Source of the DNA: Agromyces flavus
GTDB lineage: Bacteria; Actinomycetota; Actinomycetes; Actinomycetales; Microbacteriaceae
Assembly: GCF_900104685.1 (NCBI RefSeq)
Contig: NZ_LT629755.1
Span: 62,001 to 126,000 of the forward strand
DNA: 64,000 bases
Direction: 5' to 3'
A program made the position numbers and the translations under genes. This document shows, piece by piece, positions 36,122 to 46,429 of this stretch. The stretch's first letter is position 1. Each line of letters opens with the position of its first letter. The notes beneath the pieces are model-generated. The model was not told where the DNA came from and did no database searches. It saw only the letters and a list, made by a program, of their open reading frames with translations.

Positions 36122-36603
36122 GTCGCGCCATCATCGCCTTCGGCACCAACCTCGGCGACCGCGAGGGCACCATCACCGCGGCCACGCGCGAGCTCGCCGA
36201 CAGTCCGGGCGTGCGCCTCGTCGCGGTGTCGCCCGTGTACGAGACCGCCGCGGTGAAGCTCGACGGCGTCGACGAGACGGCGCCGCGCTACCTCAACGGG
36301 GTGCTCGTGGTCGAGACCGAGCTCGACCCGCACGCGCTGCTCGACGTGCTGCAGCGCATCGAGCTCGTGCACGGCCGCACGCGAGAGACGCGGTGGGGCG
36401 ATCGCACGCTCGACCTCGACCTCATCGACGTCGACGGCGTCGAGCTCGACGACGAGCGGCTCGTACTGCCGCATCCGCGGGCCTGGGAACGCGCCTTCGT
36501 GCTCCAGCCCTGGCTCGACGTCGAACCCGACGCCGAGATCGCCGGGCGCGGTCGCGTCGCCGACCTGCGCGCCGCCGCGTCCGACGAGGTGGTGCGGCGA
36601 TGA
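36118..36603 (+). CDS. folK: HPPK, 6-hydroxymethyl-dihydropterin pyrophosphokinase
   Basis: 161 residues. The opening A-I-I-A-F-G-T-N-L-G-D-R and the catalytic R-W-G-D-R-T-L-D-L-D-L-I segment with L-P-H-P-R are diagnostic. It transfers pyrophosphate from ATP to the pterin alcohol. GTG start overlapping folB; stop overlaps the DUF3180 start as ATGA. Confidence 0.96.
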   Translation: MSRAIIAFGTNLGDREGTITAATRELADSPGVRLVAVSPVYETAAVKLDGVDETAPRYLNGVLVVETELDPHALLDVLQRIELVHGRTRETRWGDRTLDLDLIDVDGVELDDERLVLPHPRAWERAFVLQPWLDVEPDAEIAGRGRVADLRAAASDEVVRR

Positions 36604-37070
36604 ACCGCACGCACCCCTCCACGCTCGTCGCCTTCACCGTCGGCGGCCTCGCGTTCGCCTACCTGGCCGAGCTGGCGCTCGTGAGCGGCGGCGCGTCGGC
36701 CATCGTGCCGCCGGTCTCGCTGGCGATCACGCTCGTCGGCGTGGCCGTGCTCGTCGTCGCGATGGCGTGGCCGATCCGCCAGTCGGTGCGCGGCGACTCC
36801 GACCGGCGCGTCGACCCGTTCCGGGCGGCTCGCGTCGCGGTGCTCGCCAAGGCGAGCAGTGTCACCGGCGCCCTCGTCCTCGGCGTCGGCCTCGGCATCA
36901 CGGCCTTCCTCCTCACGCGGAGCGTCCTGCCGCCCGCAGCCACGATCTGGATGGGCGTCGCCACCGCGGTCGGCGCTGCCCTGCTGCTCGCCGGCGGGCT
37001 CGTCGCCGAGCACTTCTGCACGCTTCCGCCAGACGAACCCGACGACGAGGAGGAAGCGGCGAATGCCTGA
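36600..37070 (+). CDS. DUF3180 membrane protein
   Basis: 156 residues with four hydrophobic helices (about 10-28, 36-55, 84-103, 111-130) and an acidic C-terminus (P-D-E-P-D-D-E-E-E). DUF3180 proteins regularly follow folK in actinobacteria; their role is unknown. Translation is coupled at both ends, to folK upstream and the PH-domain gene downstream. Confidence 0.85.
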   Translation: MNRTHPSTLVAFTVGGLAFAYLAELALVSGGASAIVPPVSLAITLVGVAVLVVAMAWPIRQSVRGDSDRRVDPFRAARVAVLAKASSVTGALVLGVGLGITAFLLTRSVLPPAATIWMGVATAVGAALLLAGGLVAEHFCTLPPDEPDDEEEAANA

Positions 37071-37647
37071 GTCCGAGCGCGAGCAGGCCGCCGTTCCCCA
37101 GCCCGCCGAGGTGCCGCTGCCGGCCGCGCCGCCTGCGGCCCATCCGGTGCCGCCGGTGGCGCCCGCCGAGGCATCCGCGAACGTCGAGCCCGCGTGGCGC
37201 GGCGTCTCGCCGAAGCACGTCGTGGTCGAGGTGGTCGGCTCGGTCATCGGCGCGGGCATCGCCGTCGCCGCGCTGCTCATCGCGAGCACATGGCTCGACC
37301 TGCCGTTCCTGGTCTGGATCGCGGTCGGCGTCGGCGTGCTCGCGCTCGTCGGCATCGCGCTCGAGCCGCGACGCGTGCGCTCCATCCGCTACCTGCTGCG
37401 GGCCGACGACCTCGTCTTCCGTCGCGGCATCATGTTCCAGCGGCAGGTCGCCGTGCCGTACGGGCGCATGCAGCTCGTCGACATCACGCGAGGTCCGGTG
37501 TCGCGGGCGCTCGGGCTGGCCGACCTGAAGTTCGTGACGGCCGCGGCCGCCACCGCGGTCACCCTGCCCGGCCTGCCGCTCGAGGACGCGGAGCACCTGC
37601 GCGACCACCTCGTCGCGCTCGCCGAGACGCGCCGGGCGGGGCTGTGA
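37063..37647 (+). CDS. PH domain-containing membrane protein (YdbS-like)
   Basis: 194 residues: a Pro/Ala-rich N-terminal 45 residues, two membrane helices (about 58-100), then a bacterial PH (DUF304) domain with R-R-G-I-M-F-Q-R-Q-V-A-V-P-Y-G-R-M-Q-L-V-D. Such pairs with a larger multi-PH protein are common; in Bacillus YdbS/YdbT-type proteins give resistance to heterologous antimicrobial peptides. It overlaps the preceding gene by 8 bases and is followed by its partner. Confidence 0.85.
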   Translation: MPESEREQAAVPQPAEVPLPAAPPAAHPVPPVAPAEASANVEPAWRGVSPKHVVVEVVGSVIGAGIAVAALLIASTWLDLPFLVWIAVGVGVLALVGIALEPRRVRSIRYLLRADDLVFRRGIMFQRQVAVPYGRMQLVDITRGPVSRALGLADLKFVTAAAATAVTLPGLPLEDAEHLRDHLVALAETRRAGL

Positions 37648-37669
37648 GCACGGGCACGACCGGAGGCGC

Positions 37670-39325
37670 ATGGTGAGCACGGTCCAGCCACTTGCCGCCA
37701 CTCGCGACCTCGCCGACGGCGAGTGGCACCGGCTCCACCCCGCGAGCCCCCTGCTGCGCGGCGGCCTCGTGTTCCTCGCGGTGCTCGGCTTCCTCCTCGC
37801 CAACCTGCGCGAGCGCCTGGTCGAGGTGTTCCTGCTGCTCTTCGCACCGGGTGAGCTCGATCGCGACTTCGCCCCCTCCGAGTGGGAGGGCGAGTGGGCA
37901 GAAGACCCGATCACCGGCATCGTGGCCAACGGTCTCGTCGGCTGGGTGCTCGTCGGGCTCGCGGCCGTGATCGTGCTCGTGGTGCTCGGCTTCTGGCTCG
38001 CGTGGCGCATGCACAGCTTCCGCGTCACGCCAGAGGCGCTCGAGGTGCGCAGCGGCATCCTGTTCCGCTCGCACCGGAGCGCGCGGCTCGACCGGATCCA
38101 GGGCATCAACGTCACGAGGTCGCTGTTCGCCCGGCTGTTCGGCGCGGCGAAGCTCGACGTGTCGGTCGCCGGCCAGTCCGGCAACGTCGACCTGTCCTAC
38201 CTCGGATCGGCGCAGGCCGATCGCCTGCGCGCCGACCTGCTGCGCCTGGCGTCCGGCGCGCGGCGCGCCGCCGCCGGGCCGTCGGTCCCGGATGCCGCAG
38301 CCGCCGTCGACGGCCAGGCCGCCGGCGGGCTGCCGGCACCGGCCGAGGGCACGGGTCCCTCGCTCGCCGCACGCGCGGGCGGCCTCGTCAACCGCCGCGT
38401 CGACGAGTTCCTCGCACCCGAGCTCGATCCGTCGCTCGCACCGCCCGAGTCGGTCGTGCGCATCCCGCTGCCGCGGGTGATCGCGTCGACCCTGCTCGGC
38501 GGAACCATGGTCTGGTTCGTGGTCTTCGTCGCCATCATCGTCGTCGGCGTCGCGACCGGCCAGCCGTGGCTGCTGTTCTCGTTCGTGCCCGCCCTGATCG
38601 GCCTCGTCAGCTACGTCTGGACGCGCATCACCAAGTCGCTGCGCTACTCGATCGCGGGCACACCCGACGGCGTGCGGATCGGCTCGGGACTGCTTTCGAC
38701 GTCGAACCAGACGATCCCGCCCGGTCGCGTGCACGCCGTCGAGGCGTCGCAGTGGCTGCTCTGGCGACCGTTCGGCTGGTGGACGGTTCGCGTCAACGTC
38801 GCCGGCCAGCCCGTGATCGGCAGTGGGGATCCGAACCAGCGCACGCTCGTACTGCCGGTTGGCACCGCCGACGACGTCCGGCGGGTGCTGGGGCTCCTCG
38901 CCCCCGACGCCGCACCGCACCTCGCCGAGTCACTCGAGGCCGGGCTGGCCGGGCGAGGCGACGCGCACGGCTTCACCACGGCGCCGCGGCGCGCGGCATG
39001 GATCCGTCCGACGTCCTGGCGTCGTATCGGACTCGCCGTCGCGGGCGGCGTCGTGCTGCTGCGCCGAGGCTGGCTGGTCCGGAGCCTCGTGCTCGTTCCG
39101 CTCGCGCGCCTGCAGTCCGTCGCAATCGCGCGCGGGCCGGTGCTCCGCGGGCTGCGGCTCGCCTCGTTGCGCCTGCACACCGTCGCCGGGCCCATCACGC
39201 CGCAGGTCGCTGCGCTCGACCGGGCCGATGCGGATGCCGCGTTCCAGCTCATCGCGACCGACGCCGTCACGCACGCCATCCGCGACCGCAGCGACCACTG
39301 GGGGGCCGAACCCGATGCGGGCTGA
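37670..39325 (+). CDS. Multi-PH-domain membrane protein (YdbT-like)
   Basis: 551 residues with membrane helices in pairs (about 28-48 and 93-113, and again near 265-310), each followed by a PH/DUF304 module: R-S-G-I-L-F-R-S-H-R-S-A-R-L-D-R-I-Q-G-I-N and, later, G-S-G-L-L-S-T-S-N-Q-T-I-P and R-R-G-W-L-V-R. A long Ala/Pro linker lies near 200-250. Partner of the preceding YdbS-like protein. Proposed role in envelope or peptide resistance comes from the family, not from this sequence. Confidence 0.85.
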   Translation: MVSTVQPLAATRDLADGEWHRLHPASPLLRGGLVFLAVLGFLLANLRERLVEVFLLLFAPGELDRDFAPSEWEGEWAEDPITGIVANGLVGWVLVGLAAVIVLVVLGFWLAWRMHSFRVTPEALEVRSGILFRSHRSARLDRIQGINVTRSLFARLFGAAKLDVSVAGQSGNVDLSYLGSAQADRLRADLLRLASGARRAAAGPSVPDAAAAVDGQAAGGLPAPAEGTGPSLAARAGGLVNRRVDEFLAPELDPSLAPPESVVRIPLPRVIASTLLGGTMVWFVVFVAIIVVGVATGQPWLLFSFVPALIGLVSYVWTRITKSLRYSIAGTPDGVRIGSGLLSTSNQTIPPGRVHAVEASQWLLWRPFGWWTVRVNVAGQPVIGSGDPNQRTLVLPVGTADDVRRVLGLLAPDAAPHLAESLEAGLAGRGDAHGFTTAPRRAAWIRPTSWRRIGLAVAGGVVLLRRGWLVRSLVLVPLARLQSVAIARGPVLRGLRLASLRLHTVAGPITPQVAALDRADADAAFQLIATDAVTHAIRDRSDHWGAEPDAG

Positions 39326-40076
39326 CCAGCGGGCCGGACGGCTCGGCGTCGGCACGGTCGGCGCCGGTCGAGTGGGCGCGGTGCTGGCCTCGGCCCTCGG
39401 CGGTGCCGGCCACGCGCTGACGGGCATCGCGGCCGTGTCCGAAGCGAGCCGCGAGCGCGCGGCAGCCATGCTGCCCGAGGTGCCCGTGCTCGGCATTCCC
39501 GAGATCGTCGAGCGCAGCGAACTCGTGCTCCTGGCCGTGCCCGCCGACGAGCTGCCCTCGCTGGTCGACGGACTCGCGACGGCGGGCGCCTGGCGCCCCG
39601 GCCAGCTCGTGGCGCACACGGCCGCCCGATTCGGAGTCGACGTGCTCGAGCCCGCGTTCCGGGCCGGCGCCATCCCGCTCGCGATCCATCCCGCCATGAC
39701 GTTCACCGGCACGAGCATCGACCTCGGCCGGCTCGCAGGCACCTGGTTCGCCGTGACCGCGCCCGCCCCGGTCCTGCCGATCGCGCAGGCGCTCGTCGTC
39801 GAGATGGGCGGCGAGCCCATCGTGATCGCAGAGGCGGACCGGCCGGCATACGCCGAGGCCATCGACACCGCGGTGTCGTTCTCGACCGCGATCGTCGACC
39901 AGGCGACCGGCATCCTCGAGCGGATCGGCGTCGAACGCGCGGGCGCCGTGCTCGCACCGCTCGTTCGCAGCGCGGTCGAGAACGCGCTCGCGCGCCACGA
40001 TCCGGGCGTCGGCATCGACGGGGCGGCTACGATCGACGGGGCCGACGACGATTGGCCGTCGGGAGGTGCGGTGTGA
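39315..40076 (+). CDS. Rossmann-DUF2520 protein, probable ketopantoate reductase (PanG-like)
   Basis: 253 residues. N-terminal NAD(P) motif G-V-G-T-V-G-A-G-R-V-G (about 9-19), a 6-phosphogluconate-dehydrogenase-like core and a C-terminal helical DUF2520 domain opening near H-P-A-M-T-F-T-G-T. Proteins of this layout (PanG) replace PanE as ketopantoate reductase in several bacteria. Here the stop overlaps the panC start as GTGA, strongly supporting a role in pantothenate synthesis. Start at 39315 overlaps the previous gene by 11 bases. Confidence 0.75.
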   Translation: MRADQRAGRLGVGTVGAGRVGAVLASALGGAGHALTGIAAVSEASRERAAAMLPEVPVLGIPEIVERSELVLLAVPADELPSLVDGLATAGAWRPGQLVAHTAARFGVDVLEPAFRAGAIPLAIHPAMTFTGTSIDLGRLAGTWFAVTAPAPVLPIAQALVVEMGGEPIVIAEADRPAYAEAIDTAVSFSTAIVDQATGILERIGVERAGAVLAPLVRSAVENALARHDPGVGIDGAATIDGADDDWPSGGAV

Positions 40077-40963
40077 CGGGCGAGACCACGAGCACGGCCG
40101 ACCCCGTGGCATCCGCCCCCGGGCTGGTCGGCACGATCGCGGGCATCCGCGAGGCGGTGGCCGCGCACCGCCGAGACGGCCGCACGGTCGCGCTCGTGCC
40201 CACGATGGGCGCGCTGCACGACGGCCACCTCGCGCTCGTGCGCCGCGCGCGCGAGATCGCCGACGTGGTCGTGGTGTCGATCTTCGTGAATCCGCTCCAG
40301 TTCGGTGCGGGGGAGGACCTCGACCGGTATCCGCGCACGCTCGAGTCCGACCTCGCGGCGCTCGGACGCGACGGCGTCGAGCTCGTCTTCGCGCCGACCG
40401 CGGCCGAGATGTACCCCGCCGGCGAGGTCGAGACCCGGGTCACCGCGGGTCACGTGGGCACCCTGTACGAGGGCGCATCGCGGCCGGGCCACTTCGACGG
40501 CGTGCTCACCGTCGTGTCGAAGCTGTTCCACATCGTGCAGCCCGATCACGCGCTGTTCGGCCAGAAGGACGCCCAGCAGGTCTTCCTCGTCCAGCGGATG
40601 GTGCGCGACCTCGACCTCCCGGTGCGCGTCGAGGTCGTTCCGACGGTGCGCGAGCCCGACGGGCTGGCGATGTCGAGCCGCAACCGGTACCTCGATGCCG
40701 AGCAGCGTCGCATCGCGCTCGCGCTCTCCGAATCACTCGCCGCCGCCGAGTCGGCCGCGGCCGACGGACTCGACGAGGTGCTCGCCGAGGCGGCCGGTGC
40801 GTTCGGCGACCACGACGGCATCGAGCTCGACTACCTCGTCGTCGTCGACCCCGAGACCTTCCTGCCGGTGGTCGAGGGTGCGGCAGGCCCGGCGCGCGTC
40901 CTGGTCGCCGCCCGCGTGGGCGCCACGCGACTGATCGACAACGGGCTGATCACGCTCGGCTGA
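40073..40963 (+). CDS. panC: Pantothenate synthetase
   Basis: 296 residues. V-P-T-M-G-A-L-H-D-G-H-L-A-L-V-R, F-V-N-P-L-Q-F and F-G-Q-K-D-A-Q-Q are the adenylating active-site motifs. It joins pantoate and beta-alanine with ATP. GTG start overlapping the DUF2520 gene; GGGAGGTG lies upstream. No panB or panD is visible in the window. Confidence 0.96.
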   Translation: MTGETTSTADPVASAPGLVGTIAGIREAVAAHRRDGRTVALVPTMGALHDGHLALVRRAREIADVVVVSIFVNPLQFGAGEDLDRYPRTLESDLAALGRDGVELVFAPTAAEMYPAGEVETRVTAGHVGTLYEGASRPGHFDGVLTVVSKLFHIVQPDHALFGQKDAQQVFLVQRMVRDLDLPVRVEVVPTVREPDGLAMSSRNRYLDAEQRRIALALSESLAAAESAAADGLDEVLAEAAGAFGDHDGIELDYLVVVDPETFLPVVEGAAGPARVLVAARVGATRLIDNGLITLG

Positions 40964-41087
40964 CGTGGCCGGCGGGTCGCGCCATCCGGCTCGCCCTCAG
41001 GTGCGCGCTTTCCGGCGCACTACGCTGGAGCATGGCGTTCGATACGGATGCCGCGCCAGCATGCCCGCCGAACCATCCGGAGACCAC

Positions 41088-42596
<1,509 letters not shown>

Positions 42597-42608
42597 ACGG
42601 ATGACGTG

Positions 42609-42758
42609 ATGAACGACTACCTGCCCAAGTCGGAACTCGAGCCGAAGCCCGATCCCCGCAAGCCGTCGACCACGCGCGTCGCGATCTGGATCGTCGTCGG
42701 CGCCATCGGCCTGTACCTGCTCGGATCGGGCATCTGGGGCATCATCACCGCAGGGTGA
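42609..42758 (+). CDS. Small single-pass membrane protein
   Basis: 49 residues beginning MNDYLPKSELEPKPDPRKP, then one hydrophobic helix (T-R-V-A-I-W-I-V-V-G-A-I-G-L-Y-L-L) near the C-terminus. It starts 12 nt after lysS and codon use is typical of the host, so it is likely real. Function unknown. Confidence 0.55.
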   Translation: MNDYLPKSELEPKPDPRKPSTTRVAIWIVVGAIGLYLLGSGIWGIITAG

Positions 42759-42798
42759 CCCAGCGAACCCGAGGAAACCCCCGTATTCTGGAGGCGCT

Positions 42799-42975
42799 AT
42801 GGACGACTTCTGGGTGAACGCGATCTGGTCGCTCGCGCCGACCGTGCTGATCGGACTGCTGTTCTGGTTCGTGATGCGCGCGGTGCTCCGCGCCGACCGC
42901 GGGGAGCGCGACGCCTACGCCCGGATCGAGGCCGAGGAGCGCGCGAAGCGCTCGGCCGAGCGCCGGGCTGCGTAA
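42799..42975 (+). CDS. Small membrane protein with charged C-terminal helix
   Basis: 58 residues: M-D-D-F-W-V-N-A-I-W-S-L-A-P-T-V-L-I-G-L opens a hydrophobic helix (about 7-27) followed by a charged helix (D-R-G-E-R-D-A-Y-A-R-I-E). Similar short proteins next to cardiolipin synthase occur in Microbacteriaceae, as I recall. A GGAG lies 5 nt before the ATG, and the next gene starts 6 nt after its stop. Function unknown. Confidence 0.6.
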   Translation: MDDFWVNAIWSLAPTVLIGLLFWFVMRAVLRADRGERDAYARIEAEERAKRSAERRAA

Positions 42976-42981
42976 CCCCGC

Positions 42982-44448
42982 ATGACGGAGGCCCAGGTGA
43001 CGGCGGTCGTCGCCGTCATCCTGCTCCTCGCCGACCTCGTCATCCGCATCATCGCGATCATCGTGGTGCCGCGGAACCGCCGACCGACCGCCGGCATGGC
43101 GTGGCTCCTCGCGATCTTCTTCATCCCGTACCTCGGCATCCTCTTCTTCCTGCTGATCGGCAATCCCAAGCTGCCGAAGGCCCGGCGCGCGAAGCAGGAC
43201 GAGGTCGACCGCTTCATCCGCGACAGCACGCACGGCGTCGAGCGCGTGAGCGACAGCTCCAAGTGGCCCAGCTGGTTCGAGGGCGTGGTGCAGCTGAACC
43301 GCAACCTCGGGGCGATGCCGCTCATCGGCTCGAACAGCGCCCGGCTCATCGGCGACTACGAGGCCTCGCTCGACGCGATGACCGATGCCGTCGGCCGGGC
43401 GGCGCGCTACGTGCACGTCGAGTTCTACATCTTCGCCTACGACTCCACGACCGCGCGGTTCTTCGACGCGCTCGGGCACGCCGTCGCGCGGGGGGTCGAG
43501 GTGCGGGTGCTCCTCGACCACATCGCGTCGCGGCGCGTGAAGGGCTACCGGCGCACCATCCGGCGCCTGACCGACATGGGCGTCGACTGGCGGCTGATGC
43601 TGCCCGTCATGCCGTTCAAGGGCAAGTACCAGCGCCCCGACCTGCGCAACCACCGCAAGATCCTCGTCGTCGACGGCGAGATCGGCTACCTCGGCTCGCA
43701 GAACGTCGTCGATCGCAGCTACCACAAGCGCAGCAACATCCGCCGCGGCCTGAAGTGGCAGGAGCTCGTCGCCGAGGTCGAGGGCCCGATCGTCTCGGGC
43801 CTCGACGCCATCTTCGCGACCGACTGGTATCTCGAGACCGGTGACGCGCCCTCGCGCGACGAGCTGATCCCGTTCACGCAGGAGGCGGCGCAGCAGGACC
43901 TCGACTGCCAGGTCGTGCCGAGCGGTCCGGGGTACCAGAACGAGAACAACCTCAAGCTCTTCCTCGCGCTGATGTACGCGGCCAAGCGGCGGATCATCAT
44001 CACGAGCCCGTACTTCGTGCCCGACGAGGCGATGCTGCGCGCGATCAGCGGTGCGACGCAGCGCGGCGTGCACGTCGAGCTGTTCGTCTCCGAGCTCGGC
44101 GACCAGGCGCTCGTCTACCACGCGCAGCGCTCGTACTACGAGGCCCTGCTGCGCGCGGGCATCCGCATCTACATGTACAAGGCGCCGTTCATCCTGCACG
44201 CCAAGCACTTCACGATCGACGACGACGTCGCCGTCATCGGCTCGAGCAACATGGACATCCGGTCCTTCGAGCTCAACATGGAGGTCTCGCTGCTCGTGCG
44301 CGGCGAGTCGTTCGTGCGCGAGATGCGCGCGGTCGAGGACGGGTACCGGCGCGACAGCCGCGAGCTCACGCTCGAGGAGTGGATGCGGCAACCGCTGCGG
44401 TCCACGATCCTCGACAACCTCGCGCGGCTGACCTCGGCGCTGCAGTAG
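42982..44448 (+). CDS. cls: Cardiolipin synthase
   Basis: 488 residues: two N-terminal membrane helices (about 5-25 and 35-55), then two phospholipase D domains with complete HKD motifs, H-R-K-x4-D-x6-G-S-Q-N (about 217) and H-A-K-x4-D-x6-G-S-S-N (about 405). It condenses phosphatidylglycerol molecules to cardiolipin at the membrane. Last gene of the lysS run. Confidence 0.93.
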   Translation: MTEAQVTAVVAVILLLADLVIRIIAIIVVPRNRRPTAGMAWLLAIFFIPYLGILFFLLIGNPKLPKARRAKQDEVDRFIRDSTHGVERVSDSSKWPSWFEGVVQLNRNLGAMPLIGSNSARLIGDYEASLDAMTDAVGRAARYVHVEFYIFAYDSTTARFFDALGHAVARGVEVRVLLDHIASRRVKGYRRTIRRLTDMGVDWRLMLPVMPFKGKYQRPDLRNHRKILVVDGEIGYLGSQNVVDRSYHKRSNIRRGLKWQELVAEVEGPIVSGLDAIFATDWYLETGDAPSRDELIPFTQEAAQQDLDCQVVPSGPGYQNENNLKLFLALMYAAKRRIIITSPYFVPDEAMLRAISGATQRGVHVELFVSELGDQALVYHAQRSYYEALLRAGIRIYMYKAPFILHAKHFTIDDDVAVIGSSNMDIRSFELNMEVSLLVRGESFVREMRAVEDGYRRDSRELTLEEWMRQPLRSTILDNLARLTSALQ

Positions 44449-44563
44449 CGCGTCGGCCTCGGGCCCGGACCGCTTCAGCCGACCGTTCCCGACGCACGCG
44501 AATCGACCCTCGCGGACTCCGCAGCCGGCCCGATCCGGGCGAGCCGGGAGCTCAAGAAGTCTG

Positions 44564-44619
44564 TTTCTGTGGGAATTTCTGCGAAGGTCTTGTTTTCTGT
44601 GGGAAAGGTGATCTAAGCT
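44564..44619 (+). promoter_or_regulatory. Fructose operon promoter with two operator repeats
   Basis: TTTCTGTGGGAA occurs exactly at 44564-44575 and 44594-44605, 30 bp apart, about three helical turns. TTGTTT (44590-44595) and TAAGCT (44614-44619) could be the -35 and -10. The DeoR-type regulator encoded next is the likely ligand. Confidence 0.6.
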
Positions 44620-44661
44620 CACACAAACGCAGGTTGCAGTTGGATCCGGCAAGGGGGCCGC

Positions 44662-45450
44662 ATGTACGCGATGGAGCGACACGAGCACATCATGGATGCG
44701 CTCGCCCGCACGGGCCGTGTCTCGGTCGCCGACCTCGCCGCCGAGCTCGACGTCACGCCCGAGACCATCCGCCGCGACCTCGATGCACTCGAACGGGCCG
44801 GTCACGTCCGTCGGGTCCACGGCGGGGCCGTCGGCGCGGGCCGCGCGAGCCTCGCCGAGACCACGGTCCTCGAGCGCACCGAGCGCCACACCGACGCGAA
44901 GCGCGCGATCGCCCAGGCGGCGCTCGCGCTCGTGCCGCCGACGTTCACCGGCGCCATCCTGCTCGACGCGGGCACCACCACGGGTGCACTGGCCGAGGCG
45001 CTCGCCGGATGGCAGCCCGAGCCGGGCATCGCGCCCCTCACCGTCTACACGAACTCCGTGCCCATCGCGGCACTCCTGCACGGCAATGCGAACCTCATCG
45101 TCCGCATCATCGGCGGCACCGTCCGCGGCGTCACCAGCGCAGCCGTCGGGCCCACCGCGATCGCCCAGCTCGCCGACATCCGTCCCGACATCGCGTTCCT
45201 CGGCACCAACGGCGTGAGCGCCGAGTTCGGCCTGTCGACGCCCGACGAGCTCGAGGCCGAGGTCAAGCGCGCCATGGTCGAGCGTTCGCGGCTCGCGGTC
45301 GTGCTCGTCGACGCCTCGAAGCACGACGACGAAGCGCTGCACCGGTTCGCCGGCCTCGACGAGGTCGACGTGCTCATCACCGACGCGCCGCCCGGCCCCG
45401 CGCTCGCGAATGCACTCGACGATGCCGAAGTGGAGGTGCGGGTCGCATGA
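44662..45450 (+). CDS. fruR: DeoR family transcriptional regulator of fructose use
   Basis: 262 residues. N-terminal DeoR helix-turn-helix (residues 5-60: I-M-D-A-L-A-R-T-G-R-V-S-V-A-D-L-A, then T-P-E-T-I-R-R-D-L) and a C-terminal sugar-phosphate sensing domain with L-L-D-A-G-T-T-T-G and the G-T-N-G-V-S segment. Its stop overlaps the fruK start as ATGA. In actinobacteria this regulator represses fru genes until fructose 1-phosphate accumulates; the repeats upstream are candidate operators. Confidence 0.88.
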   Translation: MYAMERHEHIMDALARTGRVSVADLAAELDVTPETIRRDLDALERAGHVRRVHGGAVGAGRASLAETTVLERTERHTDAKRAIAQAALALVPPTFTGAILLDAGTTTGALAEALAGWQPEPGIAPLTVYTNSVPIAALLHGNANLIVRIIGGTVRGVTSAAVGPTAIAQLADIRPDIAFLGTNGVSAEFGLSTPDELEAEVKRAMVERSRLAVVLVDASKHDDEALHRFAGLDEVDVLITDAPPGPALANALDDAEVEVRVA

Positions 45451-46418
45451 TCGTCACCCTGACCGTCAACCCGTCGCTCGATCGCACGGTCGAACTCGAG
45501 CACGCGCTCGAGCGCGGCGAGGTGCAGCGCGTCGCCCGCAACGTCGAGGAGCCCGGCGGCAAGGGCGTCAACGTCACCCGCGCACTCGTCGCGTCGGGCG
45601 CCGCCTCGGTCGCCGTGCTCCCCGGCCGCGCCGACGACCCGCTCGTGGTCGCCCTCACCTCGGCGGGAGTCCCCGTCGCGACGGTGCCGATCGCGGCGCG
45701 CCTCCGATCGAACATCACGATCACCGAGCCCGACGGCGTCACCACCAAGCTCAACGAGCTCGGTCCCGATCTCAGCGAGGCCGAGCAGCAGGCGCTCATC
45801 GCCGCAGTCGTCGCTCAGGCGGCGGATGCCTCGTGGCTCGTGCTCGCCGGGTCGCTCCCGCCGTCGATCGCACCCGACTTCTACGTCCGCGTGGTGCGCG
45901 AGGCGCGCGCCGCCGGCGTCGCCGCACGCATCGCCGTGGACACGTCGGGCGCTCCACTCGCGGCGCTCGTCGAGGCCGGCGAACCGGTCGACCTCATCAA
46001 GCCCAACGGCGAGGAGCTCGCCGAGCTCGCCGGGGAGCCCGACGCCGACGCCCTCGAGGCCGACCCCGAGCGGGTCGCCGAGGTCGCCGCGACGCTCGTG
46101 CCCCGCGGCATCCGCTCGGCCCTGGTCACGCTCGGCTCCAAGGGGGCCGTGCTCGTCGGCGAGAGCCAGGGATGGTTCGCTCCCGCGCCGCGCATCGTGC
46201 CGCGCAGCACCGTCGGCGCGGGCGACAGCTCGCTCGCCGGCTTCCTGCTCGCCGTGACCGAAGGGGCGGCGCCCGAGCGGGCGCTCGCCCAGGCGGTCGC
46301 GCACGGGGCGGCGGCCGCGTCGCTCCCGGGCTCGGCGGTTCCCTCGCGGGTACTCGCCGACGCGTCCGCCATCACCGTCATCCGAATCCGGGGCGCCGTC
46401 GCCCCGGTGATCCCATAG
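45447..46418 (+). CDS. fruK: 1-phosphofructokinase
   Basis: 323 residues of the PfkB/ribokinase fold: N-P-S-L-D-R-T near the start, G-G-K-G-V-N-V-T-R-A (about 36-45) and the C-terminal G-A-G-D-S-S-L-A-G-F with the catalytic aspartate. It phosphorylates fructose 1-phosphate to fructose 1,6-bisphosphate. Middle gene of the fru operon, coupled to the regulator. Confidence 0.94.
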   Translation: MIVTLTVNPSLDRTVELEHALERGEVQRVARNVEEPGGKGVNVTRALVASGAASVAVLPGRADDPLVVALTSAGVPVATVPIAARLRSNITITEPDGVTTKLNELGPDLSEAEQQALIAAVVAQAADASWLVLAGSLPPSIAPDFYVRVVREARAAGVAARIAVDTSGAPLAALVEAGEPVDLIKPNGEELAELAGEPDADALEADPERVAEVAATLVPRGIRSALVTLGSKGAVLVGESQGWFAPAPRIVPRSTVGAGDSSLAGFLLAVTEGAAPERALAQAVAHGAAAASLPGSAVPSRVLADASAITVIRIRGAVAPVIP

Positions 46419-46429
46419 GAGGGAATCCC

